The position numbers and the translations under genes are program-made. The notes under the pieces were generated by a model. That model saw only the letters and a program-made list of their open reading frames with translations. It did not search any database and was not told the DNA's origin. This document shows, in pieces, positions 25,217-34,294 of a stretch of 64,000 nucleotides of DNA. Numbering within the stretch: the first letter of the stretch is position 1; each line of letters opens with the position of its first letter. The stretch is taken from positions 62,001-126,000 of the forward strand of contig NZ_CP073013.1 of the NCBI RefSeq assembly GCF_020694005.1, read 5' to 3'. The stretch is from Marinomonas profundi (GTDB taxonomy: Bacteria > Pseudomonadota > Gammaproteobacteria > Pseudomonadales > Marinomonadaceae).

Positions 25217-27504
25217 TAACTGACCTTCAGTTTGCCTTGGCGTAGGGCTTCATGGACTTGTGCTTTTGGACCATCTGCAATTAAACGACCATTGTCCATC
25301 ACAATAATACGCTCCACCATATCTAACATAGAGGCTTTATGCGTGATCAAGATCAACGTCTTATCCTTTACACCGTCGATTAAACGCCGCTTCATCCGCG
25401 ACTCGGTGGTGTTGTCCATCGACGCCGTGGGTTCATCTAGGATCAAAATAGGCGGATCAAAGAGCAGCGCCCTTGCGATTGCGATGCTCTGTCGCTGCCC
25501 TCCCGATAGCAACATGCCTCGCTCTCCAACAAGACTGTCTAAACCGCTCGGTTTTCGATTGGCAAATTCAGACACACCAGACAAATCGGCAGCACGTATA
25601 ATCGACTCATCGTCCATATAAGGCACGCCCATCACGATATTGTCTTTGATCGAGCCATAAAACAAATTAACGTCTTGTGAAACCGCCCCGATATTGCGCC
25701 GCAAATCGGTTGGGTTAACTTGCCTTAAATCCACGCCATCGATTCTTATCGCACCACTGTCTGGCGTATAAAGCCCTGTCATCAATTTACCCAAGGTCGA
25801 TTTACCCGAGCCAATACGACCAATAATCGCGACTTTTTCGCCTTGTCTAATATTAATATTAATGGCACTGACCGCGGCCTGCTCTTGGTCGGGATAAGAA
25901 AAACTGACCGCCTCGAATTGAAAATCCCCCTTGAATACGGGACGATGCACAAACTTCACATCGTCTGGTTTCTCCACGGGGGACGACATAATTTCATTCA
26001 ACGCGGTAAACGCCGATTTGGCTTGGTTATAGCGTGTTGCCAAGCTGGCAACCTGAGCCATTGGGGCAAGCGCGCGACCGGTTAACATCACCGCTGCCAC
26101 CAATGCCCCCATGCTCATCAACCCTTCGGATATCTGATACACCCCAACGATAACAATGATAACCGTCGTCAGCTGCTGCGCCACCATGGCAAAAGACGAC
26201 GAAGACTGTGACAGTTGACGCGTTTTCACGCCCCAGTCAGCAATATTCCCTACCGCGCTTTCCCACTGTTTTTGCATCACGCCTTCGGCATTGTTGAGCT
26301 TCATTGTTTCCGCGTTATAAAGGCTTTCAATCAACACGGCATTTTTTTGCGACGCGGTTTTTTGCCCTTCCTCAATGGAACGACGCAAAGGCACCTGAAT
26401 AATAACGCTGTACAAAATAATCAAGGTAATGGTCACAAGAGGAATATACCCAACCGGGCCACCAATCAGCCAGATCACCCCAACAATTAAAAACATGAAT
26501 GGAATATCAACCAAGGTCGTAATCGAAGCCGAGGTGATAAAATCGCGGATACTTTCAAACTCTTGAAGATTCTTCGCAAAGGCCCCTACCGACTTAGGCC
26601 GAGACGCCATAGTAATGTTATTAACCTTGGAAAAAATTGCTGAAGATATCAAGATGTCGGATTTTTTCCCAGCAATATCAATAAAGTACGCCCTTAAAGT
26701 GCGCAATAAAAAATCAAATAAATACACCACTGCGGCCCCGATCGCCAACACCCAAAGCGTGTCAAAGGCATTATTCGGCACCACTCGGTCGTACACATTC
26801 ATCACAAAAAGAGGGCTGGCAACGGCAAAAATATTAATCAACAATGAGGCGATAAAAACATCTCGATAAATGCGCCACGAGTCAGTAATCGTCCCCCAAA
26901 ACCAATGGCTTTTTTTACGCGTATCCTCATCACGATTTTCAGATCGTTTATCAAATCGATACAAGGGGCGCACAAAAAAACAATAGCCCGTATAGGCGTC
27001 ATCAAGAGATGGCAAAGACAACACAATCTCACCTTCTCCGGACTCTGGACGCAATATTTTAGCCGTGCCTTGCGCATGATCAACCTCCAGCAACACACAA
27101 GCTTGCTGGTCTTTTAATAACAGCACGGTGGGCAACACCATCTCGGGGATTTTCTTCAATTCACGTTTGACAAAACGCGCGCTGATGCCGATTCGCTGTG
27201 CGGCTCGCTGAAACAAGGCGGGAGTCATTGCGTTGTCTGTAATCGGAAGACCCGCGGCAATACCGTCAGCCGTGTAGGGATTATGAAAGTACTTGCTCAA
27301 CAAAACCAAGCAGTCTAAAAGCGGATTGGGGTATTCTAATGAGGCTTCCTGAGTGTCCCACTGCGATGAGCTTTTACGCTCTTCATCGCCATCTAATGCC
27401 TCTGTCATTCCCTCGCTGGACTCGTTAACGACGGTATTTTCGTCGTAAGAGTCATTTTCTAAAGGTGACGAAGAGTCCTGTTCTGAACGACCAGAGTCAG
27501 ACAT
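25216..27504 (-). CDS. lapB: Type I secretion ABC transporter LapB
   Basis: 762-residue exporter of large RTX adhesins. An acidic unstructured leader (residues 1-55) is followed by a C39-peptidase-like domain that seems inactive (no conserved catalytic His), then a six-helix membrane domain (about 225-500). The ATPase has Walker A GRIGSGKST, signature LSGGQRQSIAIARAL and Walker B ILILDEPTASMD. The match is to the LapB/AggB/RtxB branch. The adhesin and the TolC-type partner are not within the window. Confidence 0.92.
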   Translation of the reverse strand: MSDSGRSEQDSSSPLENDSYDENTVVNESSEGMTEALDGDEERKSSSQWDTQEASLEYPNPLLDCLVLLSKYFHNPYTADGIAAGLPITDNAMTPALFQRAAQRIGISARFVKRELKKIPEMVLPTVLLLKDQQACVLLEVDHAQGTAKILRPESGEGEIVLSLPSLDDAYTGYCFFVRPLYRFDKRSENRDEDTRKKSHWFWGTITDSWRIYRDVFIASLLINIFAVASPLFVMNVYDRVVPNNAFDTLWVLAIGAAVVYLFDFLLRTLRAYFIDIAGKKSDILISSAIFSKVNNITMASRPKSVGAFAKNLQEFESIRDFITSASITTLVDIPFMFLIVGVIWLIGGPVGYIPLVTITLIILYSVIIQVPLRRSIEEGQKTASQKNAVLIESLYNAETMKLNNAEGVMQKQWESAVGNIADWGVKTRQLSQSSSSFAMVAQQLTTVIIVIVGVYQISEGLMSMGALVAAVMLTGRALAPMAQVASLATRYNQAKSAFTALNEIMSSPVEKPDDVKFVHRPVFKGDFQFEAVSFSYPDQEQAAVSAININIRQGEKVAIIGRIGSGKSTLGKLMTGLYTPDSGAIRIDGVDLRQVNPTDLRRNIGAVSQDVNLFYGSIKDNIVMGVPYMDDESIIRAADLSGVSEFANRKPSGLDSLVGERGMLLSGGQRQSIAIARALLFDPPILILDEPTASMDNTTESRMKRRLIDGVKDKTLILITHKASMLDMVERIIVMDNGRLIADGPKAQVHEALRQGKLKVS

Positions 27505-27645
27505 ACTCTATATTCTCCTAACCATTTAAATACCCAGTTTACAAAGCCATTATTCATTTATTCTGGTCTAGAATAGTGTTTATTAAGTAATATGGGAAGC
27601 AAACAAGCCCACGGGCTACAAATTGAAACACTGAAGGAAATCAAC

Positions 27646-28014
27646 ATGCTATACGCAAAAGTAAATGACAATGGAGAGATAATAGATGTAGCAACCGCCC
27701 AATCAGATGAGTACAAGTTATTGGTCGCTCCCAATGAGCCAACGGTTGCCATGCTATTAGAGAAAAAATTCGCCACATCAAGCAAAAGCACACAAGAAAT
27801 ACTGGAAAACTCAGACAGCGATATGATGCGTATTTTGGAAGATTTAATCGATCTGCTGACAGAAAAGCGCTTAATACAGTTTACCGAGCTGCCGCTGGCC
27901 GCACAGAAAAAGCTACTTGGGCGAAAATGGGTGCGGGGAGTGCATAACAATCAAGACGACAACCTAATGACGAACAACAATCACAATGACGGAAACGAGG
28001 ACTTATTAATTTAG
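27646..28014 (+). CDS. Small conserved protein of the group often mislabelled tryptophan synthase beta-like
   Basis: 122 residues from the ATG at 27646, which has AAGGAA upstream; an in-frame ATG at 27592 is less likely. The core reads MMRILEDLIDLLTEKRLIQF followed by TELPLAAQKKLLGRK. This is the pattern of small Pseudomonas and Oceanospirillales proteins that databases call tryptophan synthase subunit beta-like. It is unrelated to TrpB in length or motifs. The C-terminal tail is Asn/Asp-rich. It is divergent from lapB and convergent with lapD, so a link to the adhesin system is possible but unproven. Confidence 0.72.
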   Translation: MLYAKVNDNGEIIDVATAQSDEYKLLVAPNEPTVAMLLEKKFATSSKSTQEILENSDSDMMRILEDLIDLLTEKRLIQFTELPLAAQKKLLGRKWVRGVHNNQDDNLMTNNNHNDGNEDLLI

Positions 28015-28144
28015 CGGCACAACCCACCTCGCCTCAGCGGTTGGCCTTTATGTCGGCACACCTGTTTAACCCCGTCACTTGTCGATACAAGGTCGGGATT
28101 TATGCCGACAAAAAACAGGCTTGCAAAGGCACAGCAACATAACA

Positions 28145-30094
28145 TTACATATCTTGCGCACGTCCAACCAAAAATCCTTGCGCCCCTATAATATCAAAAC
28201 GCTGCAAAGCCACTAATTGCCTTTCATTCTCTACACCCGTCGCAATAACTTCGATATTAAGACTGTTAAACATTTTACACAGTGTGTGCATAAAAAAGGA
28301 TTCAGACTCCTTGCCTGCGGCCATCCGTGTATAAGAGGAAGCCACTTTGACGTAATCTGGCATCAAGGTTTGCAAATATTGAAACGCGGAAAACTGCTTC
28401 CCCACATTATCGATACCAAATGGCACCCCTTGCGCTTTTAACATCTGCGCTAACGCATTTGCTTGTTGCTCCTCAATCAGCACGCTCTGCTCTGAAATTT
28501 CAAACATTAGCTTACTTTTCACATCGCCACCAAGGTGGCTTAGCCTTGTATTTAACCAGGCAATAAAACTGGCTTTAGCGTACGAAGAGGCCGACAAATT
28601 CACCGTTAACGGCACCACCAAATGTCGAGTTTTTATAAAATCAATCACGTGTTCAATAATCACCTGATCAATTTCACTGCCTAAATCAAATTGCTCCGCT
28701 AAGCCAATAAAATAGCCCGCGTGGTACGCTTTTCCCTCATGCACCAAGCCCATAAAAACTTCTTCATGCAGCACGCTGGAAGCGTCTCCCAATGTCGCCA
28801 CAGGCTGCTTTTTAAGGTAAAAAGATCGAGTTTGTATGGCCTGCTCTAAAATATCCTTCCAAGCGGTTCGACTAATCGCCATATCTTGAGCGGTTTTCAA
28901 ATCAAAAACGCGATACGTATTCGCTCCTTCTCGCTTCGCCTCGCGCAGAGCCGCATCGGCTTGGGACATTGCACTGGAACGTTCAACCGACGCATCAATA
29001 GTCACCGCTCCCATGTTGGCAACGCCGACAGAATAACTAATACTGGCGGTATTGAGTTCCATCAAGTCAAGCATCATCGCCTTTACTACTTGCTCAAGTT
29101 GATTGAAATCAACAGTCGGAATCAACACGACAAAGTCCGCGCCAGATAAGCGTGCTAAGGTGGCAGAAGAAGAAATCGCCGCTACTTTTTTGGCTAAAAT
29201 ATCGGCAGCCGATTGGATAAACATATCCGCTGATTCGTAGCCGCGTTCATTATTTAACTTGGCCAAATCCATTAGGCTAATCAGCACCAGACCATCCGTA
29301 CCGCGCTCCATCTCCGTAAAATGCGATTTCATTTGGCTTTCAAAAAAATGTCGATTACCCAACCCGCTCACCGGGTCTTTAAACGCTTTTGCTTGCAGCC
29401 ATTTGGCGGTTTCTACCTCAGAAGCAAACTCTTTTTCCAATTTTTTCGCCATGCGATTCATCGACAAAACAACCGATTTAAGCTCTCGTGTTTTAGGCAC
29501 GTCAATCATTTTAATAAAACGCCGCTGCTGAATTGCTTCGGCTTGTTTCTCTAGCTCAGCCAACGGGCGGAACAAGTAACGTAAAGCCACACTTCCTAAC
29601 ACCAAAGTAATGGCACCAATCAAGAAAAACGACACTAACAAATCCCGCGAAGCCAGCCAAAGCTGGTAATAGCCATAACCCGCGCTGCCAGTAATATACA
29701 CCTGACCCAACTCACTCCAGCCATTTGAAATGACCGCCTTCGCCACCGGCACTTTAAAGTCGATGAGTTGAATAAACCAAGCGGGGACGCCATCAATTCT
29801 GGTTTCATTTGAGCGCACAATGCTTTGATCGCTCTCATAGATGTGAATACGAACTTGCGAAAAATAACCACTGTCAAATACCGCATTAATACTGCTCTGT
29901 ACCGACGCATAGTCTTCTAATGCCATAAAATCAGACACTGACATGCTTAGGGACGTCGCCGAGTCTTGCGTCGTCGACTCAAGCTGACCAATCAAATACC
30001 CCTTGGTGGTATTAAAATTGATCGCCATGACGACAACCAACATCATCGAGAATATGGCGACAATCGTCATCATTAATTGGCGGAACAGTGTCAT
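28145..30094 (-). CDS. lapD: c-di-GMP effector LapD (HAMP-degenerate GGDEF-degenerate EAL)
   Basis: 649-residue inner-membrane receptor. An N-terminal helix (about 8-28), a periplasmic input domain (about 30-150), a second helix (about 152-172) and a HAMP segment are followed by a GGDEF domain with SGADF in place of GGDEF. The EAL domain has EVF in place of EAL. In Pseudomonas fluorescens LapD binds c-di-GMP with its inactive EAL domain and sequesters LapG in the periplasm. It lies 10 nt downstream of lapG, the usual pair. Confidence 0.93.
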   Translation of the reverse strand: MTLFRQLMMTIVAIFSMMLVVVMAINFNTTKGYLIGQLESTTQDSATSLSMSVSDFMALEDYASVQSSINAVFDSGYFSQVRIHIYESDQSIVRSNETRIDGVPAWFIQLIDFKVPVAKAVISNGWSELGQVYITGSAGYGYYQLWLASRDLLVSFFLIGAITLVLGSVALRYLFRPLAELEKQAEAIQQRRFIKMIDVPKTRELKSVVLSMNRMAKKLEKEFASEVETAKWLQAKAFKDPVSGLGNRHFFESQMKSHFTEMERGTDGLVLISLMDLAKLNNERGYESADMFIQSAADILAKKVAAISSSATLARLSGADFVVLIPTVDFNQLEQVVKAMMLDLMELNTASISYSVGVANMGAVTIDASVERSSAMSQADAALREAKREGANTYRVFDLKTAQDMAISRTAWKDILEQAIQTRSFYLKKQPVATLGDASSVLHEEVFMGLVHEGKAYHAGYFIGLAEQFDLGSEIDQVIIEHVIDFIKTRHLVVPLTVNLSASSYAKASFIAWLNTRLSHLGGDVKSKLMFEISEQSVLIEEQQANALAQMLKAQGVPFGIDNVGKQFSAFQYLQTLMPDYVKVASSYTRMAAGKESESFFMHTLCKMFNSLNIEVIATGVENERQLVALQRFDIIGAQGFLVGRAQDM

Positions 30095-30104
30095 CCCAAT
30101 ACTC

Positions 30105-30794
30105 CTAATTTGTAATCGTGTTTAGTCGATTGTTTAAATCTGTCCACAGGCTCAATCGTGATGAGCCACCCACTAACACACCACGCCCTTTCTCTTTCGT
30201 AAGCCATAAATTTTCTGCATTAAAGGAATAAATAGGCAGAAGATCGTTACGCTTTGAGGCGGGTTTTAACTCTTTATCTAGATTATCAAGCAAAACCGGG
30301 ACAGACGTTGGTTTATGATAATACGCCAATACCATATGATGTTGATCCAAACTTAACGCCTTAACATAGACAAGTCGTAATTTTTCGTCTGGCACACCCA
30401 GCTCTCTAAGCGTGAAATATTTGGCAATGGTAAAGTCTTCGCAGTCGCCCGCCCGCATCCCCAAAAACTCAATCGGTGTCGCCCAGTAATCTTCTTTTCC
30501 CCATAGATCAACATCATCAACAAAATCCATTTGATTAAAAAAATTATTCACTTGTGCCAACTGTTCGACAATGGGTAATGCTTTTGATTCTTCGATTAAT
30601 TGCCGCCAAGCTAAAATACGTTTTTCGGCGTCAGAGCCGTAAGTGCTTCCTGCTTGCTTGGCCAAGGTACGGTATTTATCTGACACATCAGCGTATAGCC
30701 ACCAATGTGGAATACACAGCATAATAAGAAGCACGCAAACTAGGCGTTTGCGCCCTCTAAAAAAGTAAAAATACGAAGCAACGCGTTTTTTCAC
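30105..30794 (-). CDS. lapG: Periplasmic adhesin protease LapG (transglutaminase-like)
   Basis: 229-residue BTLCP-family cysteine protease that cuts RTX adhesins near the N-terminus and releases cells from surfaces. A membrane/signal segment (about residues 17-34) is followed by the catalytic Cys in GDCEDFTIAKYF, His in QHHMVLAYY and Asp in LLDNLD. It pairs with lapD. An adhesin carrying an N-terminal retention module with a TAAG/PAAG-type cleavage site should exist elsewhere in the genome. Confidence 0.92.
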   Translation of the reverse strand: MKKRVASYFYFFRGRKRLVCVLLIMLCIPHWWLYADVSDKYRTLAKQAGSTYGSDAEKRILAWRQLIEESKALPIVEQLAQVNNFFNQMDFVDDVDLWGKEDYWATPIEFLGMRAGDCEDFTIAKYFTLRELGVPDEKLRLVYVKALSLDQHHMVLAYYHKPTSVPVLLDNLDKELKPASKRNDLLPIYSFNAENLWLTKEKGRGVLVGGSSRLSLWTDLNNRLNTITN

Positions 30795-30800
30795 TGAAAA

Positions 30801-31094
30801 TTACGTGTCCGATTTAGACGTTGCATTAAAGGCAGCCAGCTGTTCAGCTGTCGCTTCAGGCTGGTACTTGGCTTTCCAAGTGTCATAAGGTTCGCCATAA
30901 ACGACCTCGCGCGCCTCATCGTAATTGACCGTAACACCCTGCTGCTCCGCTTCGGCCATATACCATTTACTCAAACAGTTACGACAAAATCCCGCTAGAT
31001 TCATAAGATCAATGTTTTGCACTGACTTATTGTCATCTAAATGCTTTAAAAGACGACGCAATACAGCGGCTTCTATTTCGGTTTGCTTATCCAT
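30801..31094 (-). CDS. DUF1244 family protein
   Basis: 97 residues from the ATG at 31094; an upstream TTG at 31106 would add four residues without a better binding site. The protein matches DUF1244 (VLRRLLKHLDDNKSVQNIDL, AGFCRNCLSKWYMAEAEQQG, YGEPYDTWKAKYQ). The family is alpha-helical with a conserved CRNCL Cys pair and unknown role. It is 6 nt upstream of lapG and 36 nt downstream of tapT, so it is likely in one transcript with them. Confidence 0.85.
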   Translation of the reverse strand: MDKQTEIEAAVLRRLLKHLDDNKSVQNIDLMNLAGFCRNCLSKWYMAEAEQQGVTVNYDEAREVVYGEPYDTWKAKYQPEATAEQLAAFNATSKSDT

Positions 31095-31130
31095 AATAAG
31101 ATCCAAATTTTATGTTTTGTATGGCACCTT

Positions 31131-31733
31131 TTATTGATCAAGGTGCCGGTGATTCAAAGGCTGCTGGCGCCACTGCCACGCTTGCGCAGTACTCATAAAC
31201 GCTCTTAGCGGTTGCATGTTATCACCCGCTATCCGCTCAACCGCATAGGCGCACGCCTCTAAGGTCGATAGGGACAAATCACTGGGTGATTTACGGATTT
31301 GATATTGCCCTATGGGAGGCTGTGAAAAACAAACAGCACCAAAACGCTGCAGCAAGGGCTCGGTAAAGTACAACTTCTTCGCCTTACGCCATGTTGCATC
31401 AAGCAAAATAAGACCCTCGATCTTGGCAATACAATCGGCTGCCATCGATTCAACCCTCACCGCGTCGTCCGTCGGAAAAACCAAACACCATTTTGCCGGA
31501 TCTTTTTGCATCAACACATTTGCCAATACGGCTTGATCTGCCGTTGAAATACAGTCCACTGACGGCAACCCCAAGCGCAACAAAGTGACGGTGTTTTTAG
31601 CGTGCTTCGCCTCTTTTGGGTCTTGCAAAATCAACACCTTTAATCGCGTTGAAAGGGTCGGTATCCACTGACAAACACACTGCGCGGTTAAAAAATGGCA
31701 CTGCTCACAGCGTGTTCTTTTTTCGATTTCCAT
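31131..31733 (-). CDS. tapT: tRNA-uridine aminocarboxypropyltransferase (DTW domain)
   Basis: 200-residue DTW-domain protein of the YfiP/TapT type, which adds the 3-amino-3-carboxypropyl group to uridine 47 of tRNA using SAM. An N-terminal Cys motif (CEQCHFLTAQCVC) probably binds zinc. The core motif is DATWRKAKKLYF, followed by the QIRKSPSDLSLSTLEA block. It lies 3 nt after pdxJ. Confidence 0.83.
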   Translation of the reverse strand: MEIEKRTRCEQCHFLTAQCVCQWIPTLSTRLKVLILQDPKEAKHAKNTVTLLRLGLPSVDCISTADQAVLANVLMQKDPAKWCLVFPTDDAVRVESMAADCIAKIEGLILLDATWRKAKKLYFTEPLLQRFGAVCFSQPPIGQYQIRKSPSDLSLSTLEACAYAVERIAGDNMQPLRAFMSTAQAWQWRQQPLNHRHLDQ

Positions 31734-31736
31734 ACC

Positions 31737-32462
31737 TTAGCCCAATTTAGCAAGATACGCTTTCACCACGTTATTCCAACCCATGTCTAGAGCTTCAACC
31801 GTCAAGGCGTGACCAATCGATACCTCCATGATCCGACCTTGTTCACACAAGGCCTGAACATTGTTTAAATCCAAATCATGGCCCGCATTCACTTCTAAAC
31901 CCACATCCAATGCCGCTTGTGCCGCTCGCTGATACGCTTCTAGAACCGCTTCAAAGCCCTCTTTGCCATAAGCATTGGCATACGCCTCAGTATAAAGTTC
32001 AACACGATCTGCGCCCACTTCTTTGGCCAAGGCCATGTTCTCGGCTTCTGGATCCATAAACAACACCACCCGAATGCCTTTTTCTTTCAGCTTAGCAATC
32101 ACTGGGCGTAACGCATCTTGATCCCGGGCAATATTCCAACCGTGGTCAGAGGTAAGTTGATTTGGATCGTCTGGCACCAAGGTACATTGATCGGGTTCTG
32201 CTTCCAAGACAACCGCCAAGAACTGCGCATCAGGAAAGCCCTCAATATTCAACTCAGCACCGGGAAAACGTTTTAAAAGCGCCTTCAAATCGTAGGCGTC
32301 TTGATAGGTCGCATGGCGTTGATCGGGTCTTGGGTGAATGGTAATACCAAACGCACCAAGCTCGAGCGTGCGCTCTGCCATATCAATCAAATTTGGGTAA
32401 TCTCTTCCACGAGAATTTCGAAGTAGGCCAATTTTGTTCAGATTAACGCTTAAGTGTGTCAT
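31737..32462 (-). CDS. pdxJ: Pyridoxine 5'-phosphate synthase
   Basis: Makes pyridoxine 5'-phosphate from deoxyxylulose 5-phosphate and 3-amino-1-hydroxyacetone phosphate, in the DXP-dependent B6 route. The 241-residue TIM barrel starts LSVNLNKIGLLRNSRGRDYP and has FGITIHPRPDQRH, the catalytic Glu region ELNIEGFPD and the C-terminal EVSIGHALTVEAL. In many relatives pdxJ follows recO; here tapT comes next instead. Confidence 0.95.
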   Translation of the reverse strand: MTHLSVNLNKIGLLRNSRGRDYPNLIDMAERTLELGAFGITIHPRPDQRHATYQDAYDLKALLKRFPGAELNIEGFPDAQFLAVVLEAEPDQCTLVPDDPNQLTSDHGWNIARDQDALRPVIAKLKEKGIRVVLFMDPEAENMALAKEVGADRVELYTEAYANAYGKEGFEAVLEAYQRAAQAALDVGLEVNAGHDLDLNNVQALCEQGRIMEVSIGHALTVEALDMGWNNVVKAYLAKLG

Positions 32463-32608
32463 TCAACTTCTCTCGACAGGGTCATTTATTGGCATTATAA
32501 GACAAACAGATAGCGTCTATCACTAAAATACCAAACAAGTTAGCCGACCAAGCCATTATATGCCGTAAGGCTTATGATAAACTGCACGCTACAAAATAGG
32601 AGTCCAAG

Positions 32609-33283
32609 ATGAAATACGAACTCTTTCAATCCATTTACGATAGAGCCGCCCTTCGACACGGTGGCAACCAACACCTTGAGGCCATGCTTTCCCAGCCGTT
32701 AAGTCAATCGCAACTAAGTCAACACAGTGATGATAGATGGCTGGCGGCCTTTTCTCAGAAGGTTTTTCAATCTGGCATAAACTGGCAAGTGGTGCGTAAT
32801 AAATGGCCCGGTTTTGAAAGCGTTTTCTTCGGTTTTGATATCGAAAAGATGTTACTGATCCACGATGAAATGTGGGAGGAAAAAGCCAAAGACGGGCGTA
32901 TTATTCGCCACTTTGGCAAAGTGATGACGATTCGAGAAAACGCCTTAATGATTAGCGAATGTCAGGCCAGCCATGGCTCTTTTTCAAACTTTGTTGCCCA
33001 CTGGCCAACTGACGACATTATTGGACTGTGGGCCTATTTAAAAAAACATGGCGCTCGTCTCGGCGGCAACACGGGGCCTTATACATTAAGAGCCATGGGC
33101 AAAGACACCTTTATGCTAACCCGAGATGTGGAAGGCTATTTGCGCCAACATGAGATCATTACCACGGGAAGAGACACCCAGTCTGCCTGGAAGGCGGCAC
33201 AAACGGCGTTTAATCATTGGCACCAAGAGAGTGGTCGCTCTTATACCGCGATTAGCCAATGCATTGCGCTAAGCGTGAATTAA
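32609..33283 (+). CDS. tag: DNA-3-methyladenine glycosylase I-like protein
   Basis: 224-residue member of the Tag/COG2818 family that removes 3-methyladenine from DNA. Typical stretches are QSGINWQVVRNKWPGFESVF, GRIIRHFGKVMTIRENA and HGARLGGNTGPYTLRAMGKD. Compared with E. coli Tag (187 residues), the N-terminal Cys and the C-terminal His/Cys pair of the zinc snap are not apparent, so this belongs to a zinc-less branch. AGGAG precedes the ATG. Confidence 0.75.
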   Translation: MKYELFQSIYDRAALRHGGNQHLEAMLSQPLSQSQLSQHSDDRWLAAFSQKVFQSGINWQVVRNKWPGFESVFFGFDIEKMLLIHDEMWEEKAKDGRIIRHFGKVMTIRENALMISECQASHGSFSNFVAHWPTDDIIGLWAYLKKHGARLGGNTGPYTLRAMGKDTFMLTRDVEGYLRQHEIITTGRDTQSAWKAAQTAFNHWHQESGRSYTAISQCIALSVN

Positions 33284-33318
33284 GCCCTGTAAATTGAACA
33301 CTACAGGGTGCTATTTTA
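33284..33318 (+). terminator. Possible terminator after tag
   Basis: CCCTGTA / TACAGGG stem with a 10-nt loop, followed by an interrupted T stretch (TGCTATTTT). The weak T-run lowers confidence. Confidence 0.45.
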
Positions 33319-33363
33319 TCCGTTTTTGATATTTTACCCATTTCTGACATTTTAGGAGAACAC

Positions 33364-34005
33364 ATGGCCGATCTGCGCATCGACATTATTTCAGACCTCG
33401 TTTGCCCTTGGTGCTATTTAGGCTACTCGCGCCTTAAACAAGCCATTGAACAACTGGGCGACGACTACCGAATCGACATTCGTTGGCAACCCTTCGAATT
33501 GCACCCTGATATGCCGCTAACAGGCGCAGACCGAGAAACCTACCTAGGCGAGCGATTCGGCAGTCCTGAAAAGCTTAACGAGGCCACTCACGCCATTCAA
33601 CAGGTGGGCATTGAAGCCAATATTCAATTCAATTTTTCGGAAAAAGACCGAATCCCGAATACGAAACTTGCTCACCAGTTTGTACTCGCCGCCACCCAGT
33701 CAGGCCTAGCCACGCCTTTTGTTTTGGCCTTATTCCACGCCTATTTCACTGACGGAAAAGACATAGGATTACAGGCTACGCTAGAAGAAGTCGCGACGAG
33801 TATCGGCATGCAAAAAGTGGATATTGACTACGCACTTAGCTCAAAAGCCAAAACGCTTACTGAGAAAAAGCTAGAGCATTTACGGGGTTTAAACATTCAG
33901 TCTGTACCGACGTATGTCATTAATGACAAATATATGATTCAAGGCGCTCATGATCCAGAGTCCTTTCTAAAAGTGCTCAATGACATTGCTGAAAAGGAGC
34001 TATAA
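33364..34005 (+). CDS. DsbA-family oxidoreductase, FrnE-like
   Basis: 213-residue cytoplasmic thioredoxin-fold protein with the CPWC active site (about residues 18-21 in SDLVCPWCYLGYSRLKQA) and the cis-Pro region SVPTYVINDKYMIQGA. It belongs to the 2-hydroxychromene-2-carboxylate isomerase/FrnE group of DsbA-like proteins. There is no signal peptide. Members work as thiol oxidoreductases under oxidative stress; the substrate is unknown. AGGAG lies 6 nt before the ATG. Confidence 0.85.
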   Translation: MADLRIDIISDLVCPWCYLGYSRLKQAIEQLGDDYRIDIRWQPFELHPDMPLTGADRETYLGERFGSPEKLNEATHAIQQVGIEANIQFNFSEKDRIPNTKLAHQFVLAATQSGLATPFVLALFHAYFTDGKDIGLQATLEEVATSIGMQKVDIDYALSSKAKTLTEKKLEHLRGLNIQSVPTYVINDKYMIQGAHDPESFLKVLNDIAEKEL

Positions 34006-34020
34006 AACGATAAGAGTGAA

Positions 34021-34124
34021 CTCCCCCGCCCCCAAGGGGCGAGGTATGAGTGTGTTGCTAAACGTTGTTCATACGTCGCTCACGCCCCTTGTGGGGTTAG
34101 CTATACGAACCCCAAGGGACGAGA
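34021..34124. repeat. GC-rich block with direct and inverted CCCCAAGGG-type repeats
   Basis: Two 14-nt direct copies (34030-34043 and 34110-34123, one mismatch) flank an inverted copy at about 34083-34096. The GC content contrasts with the AT-rich sequence next to it. It resembles a REP-like intergenic element or a mini-repeat remnant, but no second copy is visible in this window. Confidence 0.4.
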
Positions 34125-34224
34125 AGTTAAAGCCAAAAAGCCCCAACCGACCATTTGATCTTATTGATCACACCGACAGAAATCTAAGAAAAGCTATCAA
34201 ACCAGACAAACAGATTAATTTTTA

Positions 34225-34257
34225 TCTATTGATAATCATTAACATTAAAAATAGAAT
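34225..34257 (+). promoter_or_regulatory. Fur box over the bfd promoter
   Basis: 19 bp at 34225-34243 match the Fur consensus GATAATGATAATCATTATC at about 15 positions, with the central GATAATCATT perfect. A sigma70 promoter TTGATA (34229-34234) and TAGAAT (34252-34257) with a 17-bp spacer overlaps it, so iron-bound Fur would block transcription of bfd. Confidence 0.8.
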
Positions 34258-34294
34258 CGCATTACTAGAATATAGGTAAGAGTGATTTTCATTT

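Noticed and set aside
28051-28110. Inverted repeat TGTCGGCA / TGCCGACA between the small protein gene and lapD
   Set aside because: It can form a long stem but has no T-run on either strand, so I do not call it a terminator; no other role is evident.
33980-34279. 99-codon frame between the FrnE-like gene and bfd
   Set aside because: It overlaps the end of the FrnE-like gene in another frame, runs through the GC-rich repeat block and covers the Fur box and bfd promoter.
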